Positions 7,408 to 16,994 of a DNA stretch of 64,000 nt are shown here, piece by piece; position 1 is the stretch's first letter; each line of letters begins with the position of its first letter. The notes under the pieces are model-generated. The model was not told where the DNA came from. It did no database searches and saw nothing but the letters and a program-made list of their open reading frames with translations. The DNA comes from Ferrimonas pelagia (GTDB taxonomy: Bacteria > Pseudomonadota > Gammaproteobacteria > Enterobacterales > Shewanellaceae): contig NZ_BAABJZ010000006.1 in NCBI RefSeq assembly GCF_039543565.1, forward strand, positions 186,001 to 250,000. Reading direction: 5' to 3'. The position numbers and the translations under genes were made by a program.

Positions 7408-9630
7408 ATGACAATGACACAAAGTTTAGAGTTAAAAACACGCGCCATGGCGGCGAGTGATGATATTGATCTGGGTAAGCTGTTTGCGACCCTGGCTGAT
7501 GGCAAGAAATGGATTGTTTTAGGCACGGTACTGGCGACCTGTCTTGGCGTTGCAGCTGCGCTGCTGGCGACGCCGGTCTACCGCGCGGATGCGTTGGTGC
7601 AGGTGGAGGAGAAGTCGACCGGGATCCCGGGGTTGGAGGGGGTGAGCGACCTGTTTGCCAGTGAGTCTTCCTCTAAGACGGAGATTGAGCTTATTCGTTC
7701 TCGCCGGGTACTGGGCAGTACGGTGGATGAGCTGGATTTGTCGTTGTTGATTGAGCCTAAGCGCTTCCCGCTATTGGGTGGCTTTATGGCACGGCGCTAT
7801 GCCGAAACGACGCCAGCGGGCGCATGGCTGTCTGCTCGCTACAACTGGGGCGGTGAGCGCATTGAGATAGGCCAGCTGCTGGTACCGGACAGTTTGCAAG
7901 GTGAGGTGTTGACGCTGGAGGTCGGTGCGGGTGAGACTTACCGTCTGTATGGCCCGGCCGATGAACTGTTGTTGCAAGGTGTGGTGGGTGAGCGCGCGAT
8001 GCGCGGTGAGGTGAGCTTGCTGGTGCAGGCGCTGGACACCCATGTCGGCGCGCACATCGAGCTGGTCAAGCAGCCGCGTTTTGTTGCGATTCAGGATCTG
8101 TCTTTGGCCCTTGGGATCAGCGAGCGTGGCAAGGATTCGGGCATTTTGTCGCTGACTATGACCGGGGAAGATCCACAGCAGATCGCCGAGACGTTGGACA
8201 GCGTGGCGAATTTCTACTTTTTGCAGAACGTGAAGCGCATGGCGGCGCAGGCCGAGCAGTCGCTGGAGTTTTTGCAGCGTCAGTTGCCGGACGTTAAAGC
8301 CGATCTGGACATTGCGGAGCAGGCGCTCAATCGCTATCAGTTGCAGGTTCAGTCGGTGGATGTGTCGCTGGAGACCGAAGGGGTGTTGAAGCAGCTGGTG
8401 GATATCGAAGCCAAGCTGTCTGAGGTGCAGTTTAAGGAAGCGGAGATGAACCGCCTCTATACTGCTGAGCACCCAAGCTATAAGGCGCTGCAGGAGCAGA
8501 AGCAGAGTTTGTTGGTGCGTCGGGCTGAGCTGCTCAATGTGGTGGAGTCGTTGCCGGAGACGCAGCAGGAAATTTTACGTTTACGTCGCGATGTGGAGGT
8601 GAATCAGCAGATCTACCTGTCATTGCTCAACCACATGCAGGAGCTTTCGATTATGAAGGCCGGCACCGTGGGCAATGTGCGCATCGTCGATACGGCGGAG
8701 AGCGATCCTAAGCCGGTGAAGCCGAAGAAGGCGTTGATCGTCGCGGTGGCTTTGGTGCTTGGCGGCGTATTGAGCGTGGGTTTTGTTTTGGTGCGTGCGG
8801 CGATGAACCGCGGTATCGAATCGCCGGAAGAGCTTGAGGAAGCGGGGCTGGTGGTTTATGCCTCGGTGCCGGTGAGTGACGAACTGAGTAAGATCGAGAA
8901 GGAGCAGCGCAAGCTGGACCTGGACAGTAAGCTCAATCAGGGCCATTCGCTGCTGGCGATCCACCGGCCTGCTGACTTGGCCATTGAGGCGTTGCGAGGG
9001 CTACGTACCAGTTTGCACTTCGCCATGCTTGAGGCGAAAAATAATATTGTGGTGGTGTCGGGCTCGGCGCCAAACCTAGGTAAGAGTTTTGTTTCCGCCA
9101 ACTTGGCGACAGTGATGGCGCTGGCTGGGCAGCGGGTGCTGTTGATCGATTGTGATATGCGTAAGGGCTACCTGCAACGTACCTTTGGCTTGAACTGGGA
9201 CGACGGTTTGTCGGATTACCTGGCCGGTCAGGTCTCCATGGAGAAGGCGGTTCGCACTTCGGTGCAGGAAAATCTGGATCTGATCCCCCGTGGGACTTTG
9301 CCGCCGAATCCGGCGGAGCTGATCATGCATCCGCGCTTTAAGGCGCTGTTGGATTGGGCCAGCGAGGAGTACGATTTTGTCGTTATCGACACGCCGCCGA
9401 TTCTGGCGGTGACCGATGCGGCGCTGGTGGCTCGCCATGCGGGCACGACCATGATGATTGCCCGCCATATGATGACGCCGCTCAAGGAAGTGGAGTATGC
9501 CTGTCAGCGTTTTGCCACTAATGGGGTGCAGGTGAATGGTGTGATCCTCAATGCGCTGGAGAAGCGTTCTGGGGGTTATGGCAGTTACGGTTATTACCAT
9601 TATGAATATGGGACGCAGGCGCCGAAGTAA
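7408..9630 (+). CDS. wzc: Polysaccharide co-polymerase / tyrosine autokinase Wzc
   Basis: Inner-membrane BY-kinase that controls chain length and export together with Wza and Wzb. 740 residues. Wzz domain with TM1 near 33-55, a long periplasmic coiled-coil part (about 260-410), TM2 near 440-465, then the cytoplasmic kinase: Walker A SAPNLGKSF (about 552), Walker A' LLIDCDM (about 577) and Walker B VVIDTPP (about 656). The tail SGGYGSYGYYHYEYG is the tyrosine cluster that is autophosphorylated. ATG 7408 is taken; ATG 7414 is also possible. Family A repeats begin about 20 bases after the stop. Confidence 0.95.
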   Translation: MTMTQSLELKTRAMAASDDIDLGKLFATLADGKKWIVLGTVLATCLGVAAALLATPVYRADALVQVEEKSTGIPGLEGVSDLFASESSSKTEIELIRSRRVLGSTVDELDLSLLIEPKRFPLLGGFMARRYAETTPAGAWLSARYNWGGERIEIGQLLVPDSLQGEVLTLEVGAGETYRLYGPADELLLQGVVGERAMRGEVSLLVQALDTHVGAHIELVKQPRFVAIQDLSLALGISERGKDSGILSLTMTGEDPQQIAETLDSVANFYFLQNVKRMAAQAEQSLEFLQRQLPDVKADLDIAEQALNRYQLQVQSVDVSLETEGVLKQLVDIEAKLSEVQFKEAEMNRLYTAEHPSYKALQEQKQSLLVRRAELLNVVESLPETQQEILRLRRDVEVNQQIYLSLLNHMQELSIMKAGTVGNVRIVDTAESDPKPVKPKKALIVAVALVLGGVLSVGFVLVRAAMNRGIESPEELEEAGLVVYASVPVSDELSKIEKEQRKLDLDSKLNQGHSLLAIHRPADLAIEALRGLRTSLHFAMLEAKNNIVVVSGSAPNLGKSFVSANLATVMALAGQRVLLIDCDMRKGYLQRTFGLNWDDGLSDYLAGQVSMEKAVRTSVQENLDLIPRGTLPPNPAELIMHPRFKALLDWASEEYDFVVIDTPPILAVTDAALVARHAGTTMMIARHMMTPLKEVEYACQRFATNGVQVNGVILNALEKRSGGYGSYGYYHYEYGTQAPK

Positions 9631-9639
9631 GCGTGCTGG

Positions 9640-10175
9640 AGAGCAGCTGTCAGCTGTCAGCTGACAGCGGTAAGCGGTAAGCGGTAAGCTTTAAGCGATC
9701 AGTAAGAGCGGATGCCCCTGCAGGGCAGCTTTATGCGCTGCGCGCGGCTGTAACGGTTGCGCCGGGGGAGAGCAGCTTTAAGCTTTAAGTTGATCAGCGA
9801 TCAGTAAGAGCAAATGCCCCGGTGGGGCGGCTTTATGCGCTGCGCCGGGGAAAGGCGCAAGAGCGGGAAGAGCAGCTTTAAGCTGTCAGCGATCAGTAAG
9901 AGCGGATGCCCCGGTGGGGCGGCTGTAACGGCTGCGCCGGGGAAAGGCGCTAGAGCAAGAGCGTGTTTGTTTTTTTGCGCGCGCAGCGCTTATTGCCTGG
10001 CGTTAGCCGTATGGCCGTCGCGTAGCGACATAAAGCCCACGCAGTGATACAGCCGTGCCGAAGGCACATAACGCCGTCGCGTAGCGACATAAAGCCCACG
10101 AAGTCATACAGCCGTGCCGAAGGCACATAACGCCGTCGCGCAGCGACATAAGGCTGTCATGTTAAAGATATAAAT
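9640..10175. repeat. Intergenic repeat block 3 (families A and B)
   Basis: Interleaved repeats fill the gap between wzc and the transporter. Family A pieces (GTCAGCTGTCAGC, AGCGATCAGTAAGAGCGG) alternate with a GGATGCCCC, GGGGCGGC, TGCGCCGGGGAAAGGCGC element at 9705-9960. A family B chain then runs 9975-10165 with GCGC-GCAGCGC, GTCGC-GTA-GCGAC, CAC-GCA-GTG, CAC-GAA-GTC and GTGCC-GAA-GGCAC. Open frames here are repeat translations and no gene is supported. Confidence 0.8.
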
Positions 10176-10213
10176 CCGCGGGAAGCGATTATATAAAAGG
10201 GATCTTGTTTTGT

Positions 10214-11950
10214 ATGATGTATGAATTCCTTCAGCCGTATTATGTGGCTGGCTTGACGGTGCTGTTGTTTGCATTGTTGGCTTTGACACGACTACGGCCA
10301 TCTTGGATATTTTCTGGTGGTGTCTTATTACTCTATTTACCTGGTTTTATTAGTCCGGAAAGGCTGTTGGAACACAGTGTCAATATGGCATTGATCTCTC
10401 TATTGCTATTGATGATCGCTTCGGTGGCATTAGAGCGCACTCGAATATTGAATTGGGTGAGTCGACAGATATTTCGTACCGGATATCGGGTGACGTTATT
10501 AAGAATGGGCGCGCTGGTTTCTATTAGTTCGGCTTTTTTGAATAATTCAGCGGTGGTGGCGTCTTTGATCGGCGTGGTTCGTCGCAGTCCGGATTTTCCG
10601 GCACAACGTTTGTTGATCCCACTTTCTTACTTTGCCATTTTTGGCGGCACCTTGACCCTGATCGGCACCTCGACCAATTTGGTGGTGAACAGTTTTCTGT
10701 TAGAGCGTGGCTTGCCGGGGTTTGATTTCTTTGCCTTCCTGCCGGTTGGATTGGCTGTGGTGTTTATCTGCGGCGGTTTGGTGGTGCTATTGAGCTTTTT
10801 GCTGCCGACGGCGCGGGTGACGGAAGGGAAGAGTGCTGAGTATTTCCTCGACGCTAAGGTGGCGGCCAACAGTCCGCTTATCGGTAAGTCTGTGATGGAA
10901 AATGGGCTGCGTTCGTTGGAAGGGCTGTTTCTGGTGGAGATCGTCCGGAAGAAGCAACTTATCTCGCCGGTGGCGCCTCAGATGAAGATCGAAGCGGGTG
11001 ATCGGATGATTTTTTCCGGTGATGTCGCGCATGCCAGTGAGATCTTGAGTCTGCCGGGGGTTGAGATGTTCGCGCACAGCAATGGTTTGTTGAGCTCGAA
11101 TCTGAATGAGGTGCTGCTGTCACCGTCCTCTTCTATCGTCGGACGCACGTTAAAAAGCGTGGATTTTCGTTCTCGCTTTGATGCTGCGGTGGTGGCGATT
11201 GGACGTGGCGGGGAAAACCTCTCTGGCAAGCTGGGGGACATTAAGCTGCTGGCGGGTGATCGCCTAGTACTGGCTGTCGGGCCGGATTTTGAGAAGCGGC
11301 GTAACCTGAGCCGTAACTTCTTTTTCTTGAGCGATACCGAGGTACAGCAAAAGCTTAAACCGGTGCAGGAGTGGTCTGCCATTGTGGGCTTTGGCCTGCT
11401 TGTGTCGCTGGCGGCCGCTAAGGTTATGTCGCTGTTTACCGGATTGCTGCTCTATTTGGCGGTCATGGTGATCTTGAAGGTGTTGCGGCCTGCGGAGATC
11501 CGCCGGCGGATCCCGTTTGATATCTGGATAGTGATCATCGGTGCCTTGTGTCTGGCGGACAGTTTCCAAAGCTCGGGTTTGGCGCAGATGATCTCCAGCC
11601 AGATCTTCGCTTCGCTGGGGACGGGGAACCATATTGCGGCGCTGGCGGTGATCTTCTTATTGACGCTCGCGATGACGGAGGTGGTTACCAATAATGCCGC
11701 GGCGGCGCTCTCCTTCCCCTTGGCCCTGGCGGTAGCCGAGAGCTTTGGGGTGAATTATATGCCGTTTGTGATGGCGGTTGCCTTTGGTGCTTCTGCCAGC
11801 TTTTTATCCCCTATCGGCTACCAAACCAATCTGATGGTGATGAACGCGGGTAATTACCATCTGAGCCATTTCTTTAAGATCGGTTTGCCTGTCTCTGTGG
11901 TGTATTCGTCGGTGGTGTTGTTTTTGATCCCGCAGTTTTTCTATTTCTAA
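10214..11950 (+). CDS. DASS/SLC13-type anion transporter with RCK domains
   Basis: Inner-membrane transporter of about 578 residues. N-terminal membrane segments include the substrate motif IGTSTNLVV (about 155). Two soluble RCK_C (TrkA-C) domains span about 205-290 and 295-375, each showing the motif of a strand after SPLIGKS or SSIVGRT. A second membrane half carries VVTNNAAAAL and GYQTNLMV. Members with this layout are often annotated as sulfate or dicarboxylate permeases. Nearby cysC makes sulfate a reasonable guess, but the ion is not shown by the sequence. Start: AAAAGGGA lies about 11 bases before ATG 10214; TTG 10205 is an alternative. Confidence 0.8.
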   Translation: MMYEFLQPYYVAGLTVLLFALLALTRLRPSWIFSGGVLLLYLPGFISPERLLEHSVNMALISLLLLMIASVALERTRILNWVSRQIFRTGYRVTLLRMGALVSISSAFLNNSAVVASLIGVVRRSPDFPAQRLLIPLSYFAIFGGTLTLIGTSTNLVVNSFLLERGLPGFDFFAFLPVGLAVVFICGGLVVLLSFLLPTARVTEGKSAEYFLDAKVAANSPLIGKSVMENGLRSLEGLFLVEIVRKKQLISPVAPQMKIEAGDRMIFSGDVAHASEILSLPGVEMFAHSNGLLSSNLNEVLLSPSSSIVGRTLKSVDFRSRFDAAVVAIGRGGENLSGKLGDIKLLAGDRLVLAVGPDFEKRRNLSRNFFFLSDTEVQQKLKPVQEWSAIVGFGLLVSLAAAKVMSLFTGLLLYLAVMVILKVLRPAEIRRRIPFDIWIVIIGALCLADSFQSSGLAQMISSQIFASLGTGNHIAALAVIFLLTLAMTEVVTNNAAAALSFPLALAVAESFGVNYMPFVMAVAFGASASFLSPIGYQTNLMVMNAGNYHLSHFFKIGLPVSVVYSSVVLFLIPQFFYF

Positions 11951-12035
11951 GGTGGTAATTACATAAAGAATTAACCAGCAAGTGTTTGTGCCTTTTAAAA
12001 TAGCGTAACATTAGATTTAGGGAAGTTGATTTACT

Positions 12036-13082
12036 ATGTATTTGAAATCGGTAAATTATTTTAGAGCCATTGCTATAATGTTTATTGTTTTAGGGCACTC
12101 ATATAATTTGGGAGCGTCGAGTCAATATTTTTACCAAGAGGTATTGAAAAGTTTAATAACTGGAGGGACGGCTTTGTTTGTATTTATTTCAGGGTTCATG
12201 TTTCACCATGTTTTCTTTAATAAGTTCGAGTATTATGGTTTTATGAAAGGGAAAGTTAATAACGTACTTTTCCCCTATCTTATTTTGTCATCTTTAGCAA
12301 TATTTTCTTTGTGGGCGTTGAATAAAGGGGCGTTTGGCCAAAACTTTGACGTTACATTCTTTGGTGCTGGTGATATCGCGGCCGTTACTGTTATGAAGTA
12401 CTACCTTACTGGGAACCATATGGGCCCATACTGGTATATCCCATTTGTTATGTTGGTGTTTTTGTGTTCTCCGGCATACATCAAGTTCATAAAGTCCAGC
12501 GTGAAAGAAAGAATTTTAGTGTTGATTGTGAGCTTTGTTATTTCGTTATTTTGTCATAGGCCCGAACATAATATAAATCCAGTTCACTCATTATTCTATT
12601 TTAACTTCTTTTATTTGTTCGGGATTCTTTACTCTCAATATAAAGAAAAGCTTTTTTCATGTTTTAAAGGTAAGGAGTTGCCTCTTCTAGTTGGCGTCAT
12701 TTTTTTTGCCGCCATAGCGGTCGATAGAGGTGAGACTGGTAATTATGCAAAGGGATTTTTTGTGTATGGAGGTGTTGATTTGATGCTCATGCAAAAAACG
12801 TTATTGATATTGTTTTTTATGTCTTTTCTTAGGCGTTTTGAACATAGTGATTTGAAAGTGCTAGATATAATTGCCTCCACAAGCTTTGCAGTTTTCTTCT
12901 TCCATCCATGGTTTATCAGTTTGTTTGTGTCTTTCTCTAAAAAAATAGATTATCCCATGGAATCATGGCTGGTATACTTTATTGCGTCGTTTTGTGTTTT
13001 GCTTTGTTCAATCGGTTCCGCAATAATTGTAAAGAGTCTATTTAAGGGTAGTCGTAGCACACGGATGCTGATAGGTTATTAA
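12036..13082 (+). CDS. Acyltransferase-3 family membrane protein
   Basis: Predicted integral inner-membrane O-acyltransferase (PF01757-like) that adds acetyl or similar groups to a cell-surface glycan. 348 residues, about ten hydrophobic helices. It opens with the family signature VNYFRAIAIMFIVLGH, carrying the RAIAI and catalytic-type His. FFHPWF near residue 290 is a second conserved His region. AGGGAAG precedes ATG 12036 at normal distance. The gene is markedly AT-rich compared with the DASS gene before it and GalU after it, and an IS481-like remnant lies directly downstream. Both point to horizontal acquisition. Probably decorates the polysaccharide of this locus. Confidence 0.85.
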   Translation: MYLKSVNYFRAIAIMFIVLGHSYNLGASSQYFYQEVLKSLITGGTALFVFISGFMFHHVFFNKFEYYGFMKGKVNNVLFPYLILSSLAIFSLWALNKGAFGQNFDVTFFGAGDIAAVTVMKYYLTGNHMGPYWYIPFVMLVFLCSPAYIKFIKSSVKERILVLIVSFVISLFCHRPEHNINPVHSLFYFNFFYLFGILYSQYKEKLFSCFKGKELPLLVGVIFFAAIAVDRGETGNYAKGFFVYGGVDLMLMQKTLLILFFMSFLRRFEHSDLKVLDIIASTSFAVFFFHPWFISLFVSFSKKIDYPMESWLVYFIASFCVLLCSIGSAIIVKSLFKGSRSTRMLIGY

Positions 13083-13087
13083 TGGCG

Positions 13088-13300
13088 CTGTTAACACTAA
13101 GTGTTCAGTCCCGGATGAATGGCTTGGTTACTCTGCTGCGAGATTTCTGTACTCTCGGGCTGGGTAGCCAGTTTCATTCAGCAGCTAAGGACAGCAGTAC
13201 ATGGACATTAAGCTTCACGCAAACGCGACCACGACGCCGAAAATCCGAAAGCAAATTCAATAGTCGGTGATGAAACCTTTGGCATCCAAATAATTAAGTC
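13088..13300 (+). pseudogene. IS481-like transposase remnant
   Basis: From ATG 13201 the frame reads MDIKLHANATTTPKIRKQIQ and then a TAG, followed in the same frame by SVMKPLASK and a TAA at 13291. This resembles the conserved N-terminus of IS481-family transposases, which continue into a helix-turn-helix. Here it is broken after 20 codons and the rest of the transposase is absent. The 100 bases before it, starting with the palindrome AACACTAAGTGTT right after the acyltransferase stop, look like the element's 5' end. A decayed insertion beside a foreign gene; it cannot be active. Confidence 0.6.
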
Positions 13301-13564
13301 AGTTGCGGGCTGTTCTAAGTTGGGTAATTGATTTTATCGCGACAAACCGCCACCAATCTCAGCAGTAAAAAGCCAAGTGGGACAACAGTTTGGAGGCAAT
13401 TTGGGAGCACGTAAATGTTTAAGGTTCAGGCTATGTAAGAGCGATGGCCTTTTAATAAGGCAATGAATTAAATTGTTATTTGTCCAGTTAGGAAAGGTGT
13501 TGGGTTTTCCCATATTGATATATTAGAAATTATGATTGCATTAAATCAACTGAGAGGGACCTCT
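13301..13564. other. Non-coding stretch before galU
   Basis: AT-rich sequence of broken reading frames between the IS481-like remnant and galU. No gene or repeat was recognised. It probably holds decayed insertion-element sequence and the galU promoter. GAGAGGGA at 13551-13558 is the galU ribosome binding site. Confidence 0.4.
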
Positions 13565-14515
13565 ATGGGTCTGAAAAAAGTGATTATTCCTGTAGCCGGG
13601 TTGGGCACTCGGATGTTGCCTGCAAGTAAGGCCATTCCGAAGGAGATGTTGCCTTTGGTGGATAAGCCGCTTATTCAATACATTGTGAATGAATGTGTTG
13701 AGGCTGGCTTTAATGAGATTGTTTTGGTGACTCATGCGTCTAAAAACGCCATTGAGAACCACTTTGATACCTCCTTTGAGTTAGAGGCGACATTAGAGGC
13801 GCGGGTTAAGCGTCAACTATTGGCTGAGGTTCAGGCTATTTGCCCGCCAGGCGTGGCCATCATGCATGTTCGTCAGGGTGAAGCGAAGGGCTTGGGGCAT
13901 GCGGTGTTGTGCGCGCAGCCTTTGGTGGGTGATAACCCGTTCGCTGTGGTGCTGCCGGATGTGATCTTGGATGAGTATACGGCCGATCAACAGACCGAGA
14001 ACTTGGCGGCGATGAAGCGGCGCTTTGAGCTGGGTGGCTGTGGCCAGATCTTGGTGGAGCCGGTTCCGGCGCAGGATGTGTCTAAGTATGGCATCGCCGA
14101 TTGCCATGGTGTCGATATGCAACCGGGTGATGCGGCGCGAATGTCGGCTGTGGTTGAGAAGCCTGCGGTGGATAAGGCGCCTTCGAACCTGGCTGTGGTG
14201 GGGCGCTATATTCTCCCGCCCGCCATTTGGGCGCTGCTGGAAAAGACCCCGCACGGCGCGGGGAATGAGATCCAACTGACCGATGCCATTGCCATGCTGA
14301 TGGAGCAGGAAACGGTGGAGGCGTTTCATATGACCGGTCAGTCTCACGACTGTGGCGACAAATTGGGTTATATGAAGGCGAATGTTATCTACGCCATGCG
14401 CGATTCAAAATTCGGCGATGATTTCTCGGAGTTTTTGAATGGTTTGGGGGCGCGGGAGTCGGAGGAGAGCAGCTGTCAGCTATCAGGAAGAGCAGTTGTC
14501 AGCTATAAGCTGTAA
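13565..14515 (+). CDS. galU: UTP-glucose-1-phosphate uridylyltransferase
   Basis: Makes UDP-glucose from UTP and glucose-1-phosphate in the cytoplasm, the precursor for many surface glycans. 316 residues from ATG 13565 (GAGAGGGA upstream); the frame is open to an upstream ATG at 13532 that lacks a good binding site. The signature GLGTRMLPASKAIPKEMLP is at residues 12-30. The core matches GalU through DFSEFLNGLG; the last 20 or so residues (beginning ARESEESS) do not belong to the family. They are translated family A repeat, whose TAA serves as stop. The native stop has apparently been overwritten. Function is expected to be intact because the altered part is a C-terminal tail. Confidence 0.95.
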   Translation: MGLKKVIIPVAGLGTRMLPASKAIPKEMLPLVDKPLIQYIVNECVEAGFNEIVLVTHASKNAIENHFDTSFELEATLEARVKRQLLAEVQAICPPGVAIMHVRQGEAKGLGHAVLCAQPLVGDNPFAVVLPDVILDEYTADQQTENLAAMKRRFELGGCGQILVEPVPAQDVSKYGIADCHGVDMQPGDAARMSAVVEKPAVDKAPSNLAVVGRYILPPAIWALLEKTPHGAGNEIQLTDAIAMLMEQETVEAFHMTGQSHDCGDKLGYMKANVIYAMRDSKFGDDFSEFLNGLGARESEESSCQLSGRAVVSYKL

Positions 14516-15135
14516 GCGATCAGGAAGAGCAATAAAGCGGGTGGCTTTATGCGCTGCGCGCGGCGGTAACGGCTGCGCCGGGGGAGAGCAGCTGTAAGCT
14601 GTCAGCTTTAAGCGATCAGTAAGAGCAAAAATGCGGGCGGCTGTATATCGCTGCGCGATGGCCTTAGGCGACTGCGTCGCGGCTGTAACGGCTGCGCCGG
14701 GTCAAAGCAGTTGTCAGTTTTAAGCTGTCAGCGATCAGTAAGAGCAAAAAGCGGGCGGCTGTATGCGCTGCGCGCGGCGGTATATCGCTTCGCGATGGCC
14801 TTAGGCGACTTCGTCGCGGCTGTAACGGCTGCGCCGGGGAAAGGCGCAAGAGCGGGAAGAGCAGTTGTCAGCTGTCAGCGATCAGGAAGAGCAGCCGAAG
14901 GGCGCAGCCCTTTATGGTTTTGGTTTTGGTTTTTGATTTTGCGCGCGTAGCGCTTATAGCGTGGCGTTAGCCGTACGGCCGTCGCGTAGCGACATAAAGC
15001 CACGAAGTGATACAACCGTGCCGAAGGCGCATGACGCCGGAGCGCAGCGACATAAGGCCCACGAAGTGATAGGGCCGCGCGCTAGCGCAATACAGCCGTA
15101 GCGTTATCGCATTGAGGTCGTGCCGAAGGCATTTT
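14462..15135. repeat. Intergenic repeat block 4 (families A and B)
   Basis: Starts inside the galU coding end and runs almost to the 3' end of the convergent nuclease gene. Family A units alternate with family B chains. Visible hairpins: GCGC-TGC-GCGC, GCGAC-TGC-GTCGC, GCGAC-TTC-GTCGC, GGC-TGC-GCC, GTCGC-GTA-GCGAC, CAC-GAA-GTG and GTGCC-GAA-GGC. Short linkers such as ATAAAGCC, ATACAACC and ATAAGGCC join them. Stems change on both sides while loops stay GNA (TNC on the other strand). No gene is supported. Confidence 0.85.
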
Positions 15136-15139
15136 GTCT

Positions 15140-16540
15140 TTAGGTTGGAATGATGACCTCGACGTCGGGGTGTTGTTGCTTGAGTTTGCTGGCTAGGGTT
15201 TGTTTGGCGTGGTTGTCGCCGTGGACGATGCGGATTTGTTGTGGCCCGCGGTAGATCCGTTTGATGAAGTTCAGCAGATTGGCTTGGTCGGCGTGGGCGG
15301 AGTAGCCGCTGATGGTGTGGATCTGCGCTTTGATGTCGATCTTGTTGTCATTGAGGATCACGTAGCCGCCTTTGGGGCCGTAGGTCTGTATGGCGCGTCC
15401 GGGTGTGCCTTGGGCTTGATATCCGACGAAGAGGACGTCGGCGCGTGGGTCGGGTAGGAACTGTTCGAGATAGTTGACTATTCGCCCGCCGGCGCACATG
15501 CCTGAGGCGGCGATGATGACGGCGGGTCGTTGGCGCTTGCTGAGGTAGTCGATGGTGGCTTGGTGGTCGGCGTGGCTGTCGACGGTGTAGAGGGTGTCGA
15601 AGTTGAGCGGGTGACGACCTTGCGCGATCTTCCGGCGCGCTTCTTTATCCCACAGTTGTTTGAAGTGGCGGTATTGCTCGGTGAATTGCGCGGCCAACGG
15701 CGAGTCTACGATGATCTCCAGTTCAGCCCAGAGTCGGTCTGTGGCGCTGGGGTAACGTCGATGGGTCGTTCGATGGTGTAGCTGCTCTATCTCATACAGC
15801 AGTTCTTGGGTGCGACCGATGCTGAAGGCGGGGATCAAGACCATGCCTTTATCCTGTACGGCGCGCTCTATGGTGCGCTTGAGCGCTTTGCTGCGCTGTT
15901 TGCGCCCTTGGTGGCAATGATCGCCATAGGTGCTTTCGATCACCAATGTATCAGCACGGTAGGGGCTGCGGGGTGCGGGCAGCAGTGGTGTGTGGGTGGC
16001 ACCGAGATCGCCACTGAAGACGACTCGATGCGTGCCTTGGTTGATGTCGATCTCAATATAGGCCGAGCCAAGGATATGGCCGGCGGGCTGGAATTTGATT
16101 TTGGTTGGTGTGGGCGTCTTAAGCGCGTGCCATGTGCGGTAGTCGATGGCGACAAGTTGACGCTTGAGTTGGCTGAGATGGGCGTCGATCAGCCGTTTGT
16201 CGCGGGTGGCTCCGACTTTAAGGGCATCGGCAATGACTAAGGGGAGCAAGGCGGCGGTGGCTTGGGTGGCGAAGATCGGGCCGCGATAGCCATCGGCTAA
16301 CAAGTAAGGCAGTCGACCGACGTGGTCGATATGACAATGGGTGATGACGACAGCGTGGATGTGGCTGATGTCGAAGTCGATGGCGAGATCGCTGCGCTGC
16401 GGATCATTGCTTTGTTCGTCGCCTTGAAACAGGCCGCAGTCAATTAGCACGCTGTGTCGTTGGTCGAGATAGAGTTGATGGCATGAGCCGGTGACGCCAT
16501 TGATGGCACCGTGATGTCTGATGTGTGGGGCGATGGACAT
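15140..16540 (-). CDS. Beta-CASP metallo-beta-lactamase-fold RNase
   Basis: Cytoplasmic metal-dependent nuclease of the CPSF-73/RNase J-like beta-CASP family. 466 residues. The zinc motif HCHIDH lies near residue 66, GHILGSAYIEI carries a ligand histidine, and FSGDLG supplies the bridging aspartate. The beta-CASP part begins with ESTYGDH near 200. Motif B/C features follow, with AASGMCAGGRI, VGYQAQGTPGR and SGYSAHADQ. Start is set at ATG 16540 because AAAGGAG lies 7-8 bases before it; the frame is open 23 codons further upstream without a site. Family members cleave RNA; the target here is unknown. It converges on galU across repeat block 4. Confidence 0.9.
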   Translation of the reverse strand: MSIAPHIRHHGAINGVTGSCHQLYLDQRHSVLIDCGLFQGDEQSNDPQRSDLAIDFDISHIHAVVITHCHIDHVGRLPYLLADGYRGPIFATQATAALLPLVIADALKVGATRDKRLIDAHLSQLKRQLVAIDYRTWHALKTPTPTKIKFQPAGHILGSAYIEIDINQGTHRVVFSGDLGATHTPLLPAPRSPYRADTLVIESTYGDHCHQGRKQRSKALKRTIERAVQDKGMVLIPAFSIGRTQELLYEIEQLHHRTTHRRYPSATDRLWAELEIIVDSPLAAQFTEQYRHFKQLWDKEARRKIAQGRHPLNFDTLYTVDSHADHQATIDYLSKRQRPAVIIAASGMCAGGRIVNYLEQFLPDPRADVLFVGYQAQGTPGRAIQTYGPKGGYVILNDNKIDIKAQIHTISGYSAHADQANLLNFIKRIYRGPQQIRIVHGDNHAKQTLASKLKQQHPDVEVIIPT

Positions 16541-16871
16541 GGGCGCACTCCTTTGCTGTGAACAGGTAGAGTACTTGTTACTGGTGGGTTTTTGCAGAGT
16601 TGTGTTCACTTGGGAATAAAGGCGGGCTATTGACGGACGGCTGACCTATATTTACTCGGTACAAGGAGTAAAGCACAGTGCAATCCCGCGAAGGGCGTGA
16701 GTCAATGAGAACCATCATGCTTTTTGTGGCAAAAAGTTAGATGTGGTATGCATAACTTTCTTTAAGTTTGAATGTGCTATTGATGTCATGGATGCGTTTC
16801 GATACGTTGATTGGTGTGAAGGCTGTTACCAGCCTCATTCGCCAGATATAACGATAATTGGAGGCGTAGAT
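16541..16871. other. Divergent intergenic region
   Basis: Holds the ribosome binding site of the beta-CASP gene at its left edge and presumably its promoter. A longer in-frame extension of the small gene at 16872 begins at 16743 but lacks a binding site and has an unlikely sequence. I see no other feature. Confidence 0.4.
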
Positions 16872-16958
16872 ATGCTTTTTTGGATCTCTCTAGGCGTTAT
16901 AGCAGTAGTGGTTGTGCCCGTTGCTGTGCGTCTTGGACAAACCGAAAGCGAGTGGTAA
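16872..16958 (+). CDS. Possible 28-residue membrane protein
   Basis: A short frame encoding 28 residues: an uninterrupted hydrophobic segment (LFWISLGVIAVVVVPVAV) followed by a polar tail RLGQTESEW. Support: GGAGG at 16860-16864 with ideal 7-base spacing to the ATG, and a strong intrinsic terminator 37 bases after the stop. Function unknown; single-span proteins this size often regulate membrane partners. No homologue is recalled with confidence. The same transcript could instead be a small RNA. Confidence 0.45.
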   Translation: MLFWISLGVIAVVVVPVAVRLGQTESEW

Positions 16959-16994
16959 TAGCTTTTAGGTATAAAGTTGATAGCGGCAATAATG

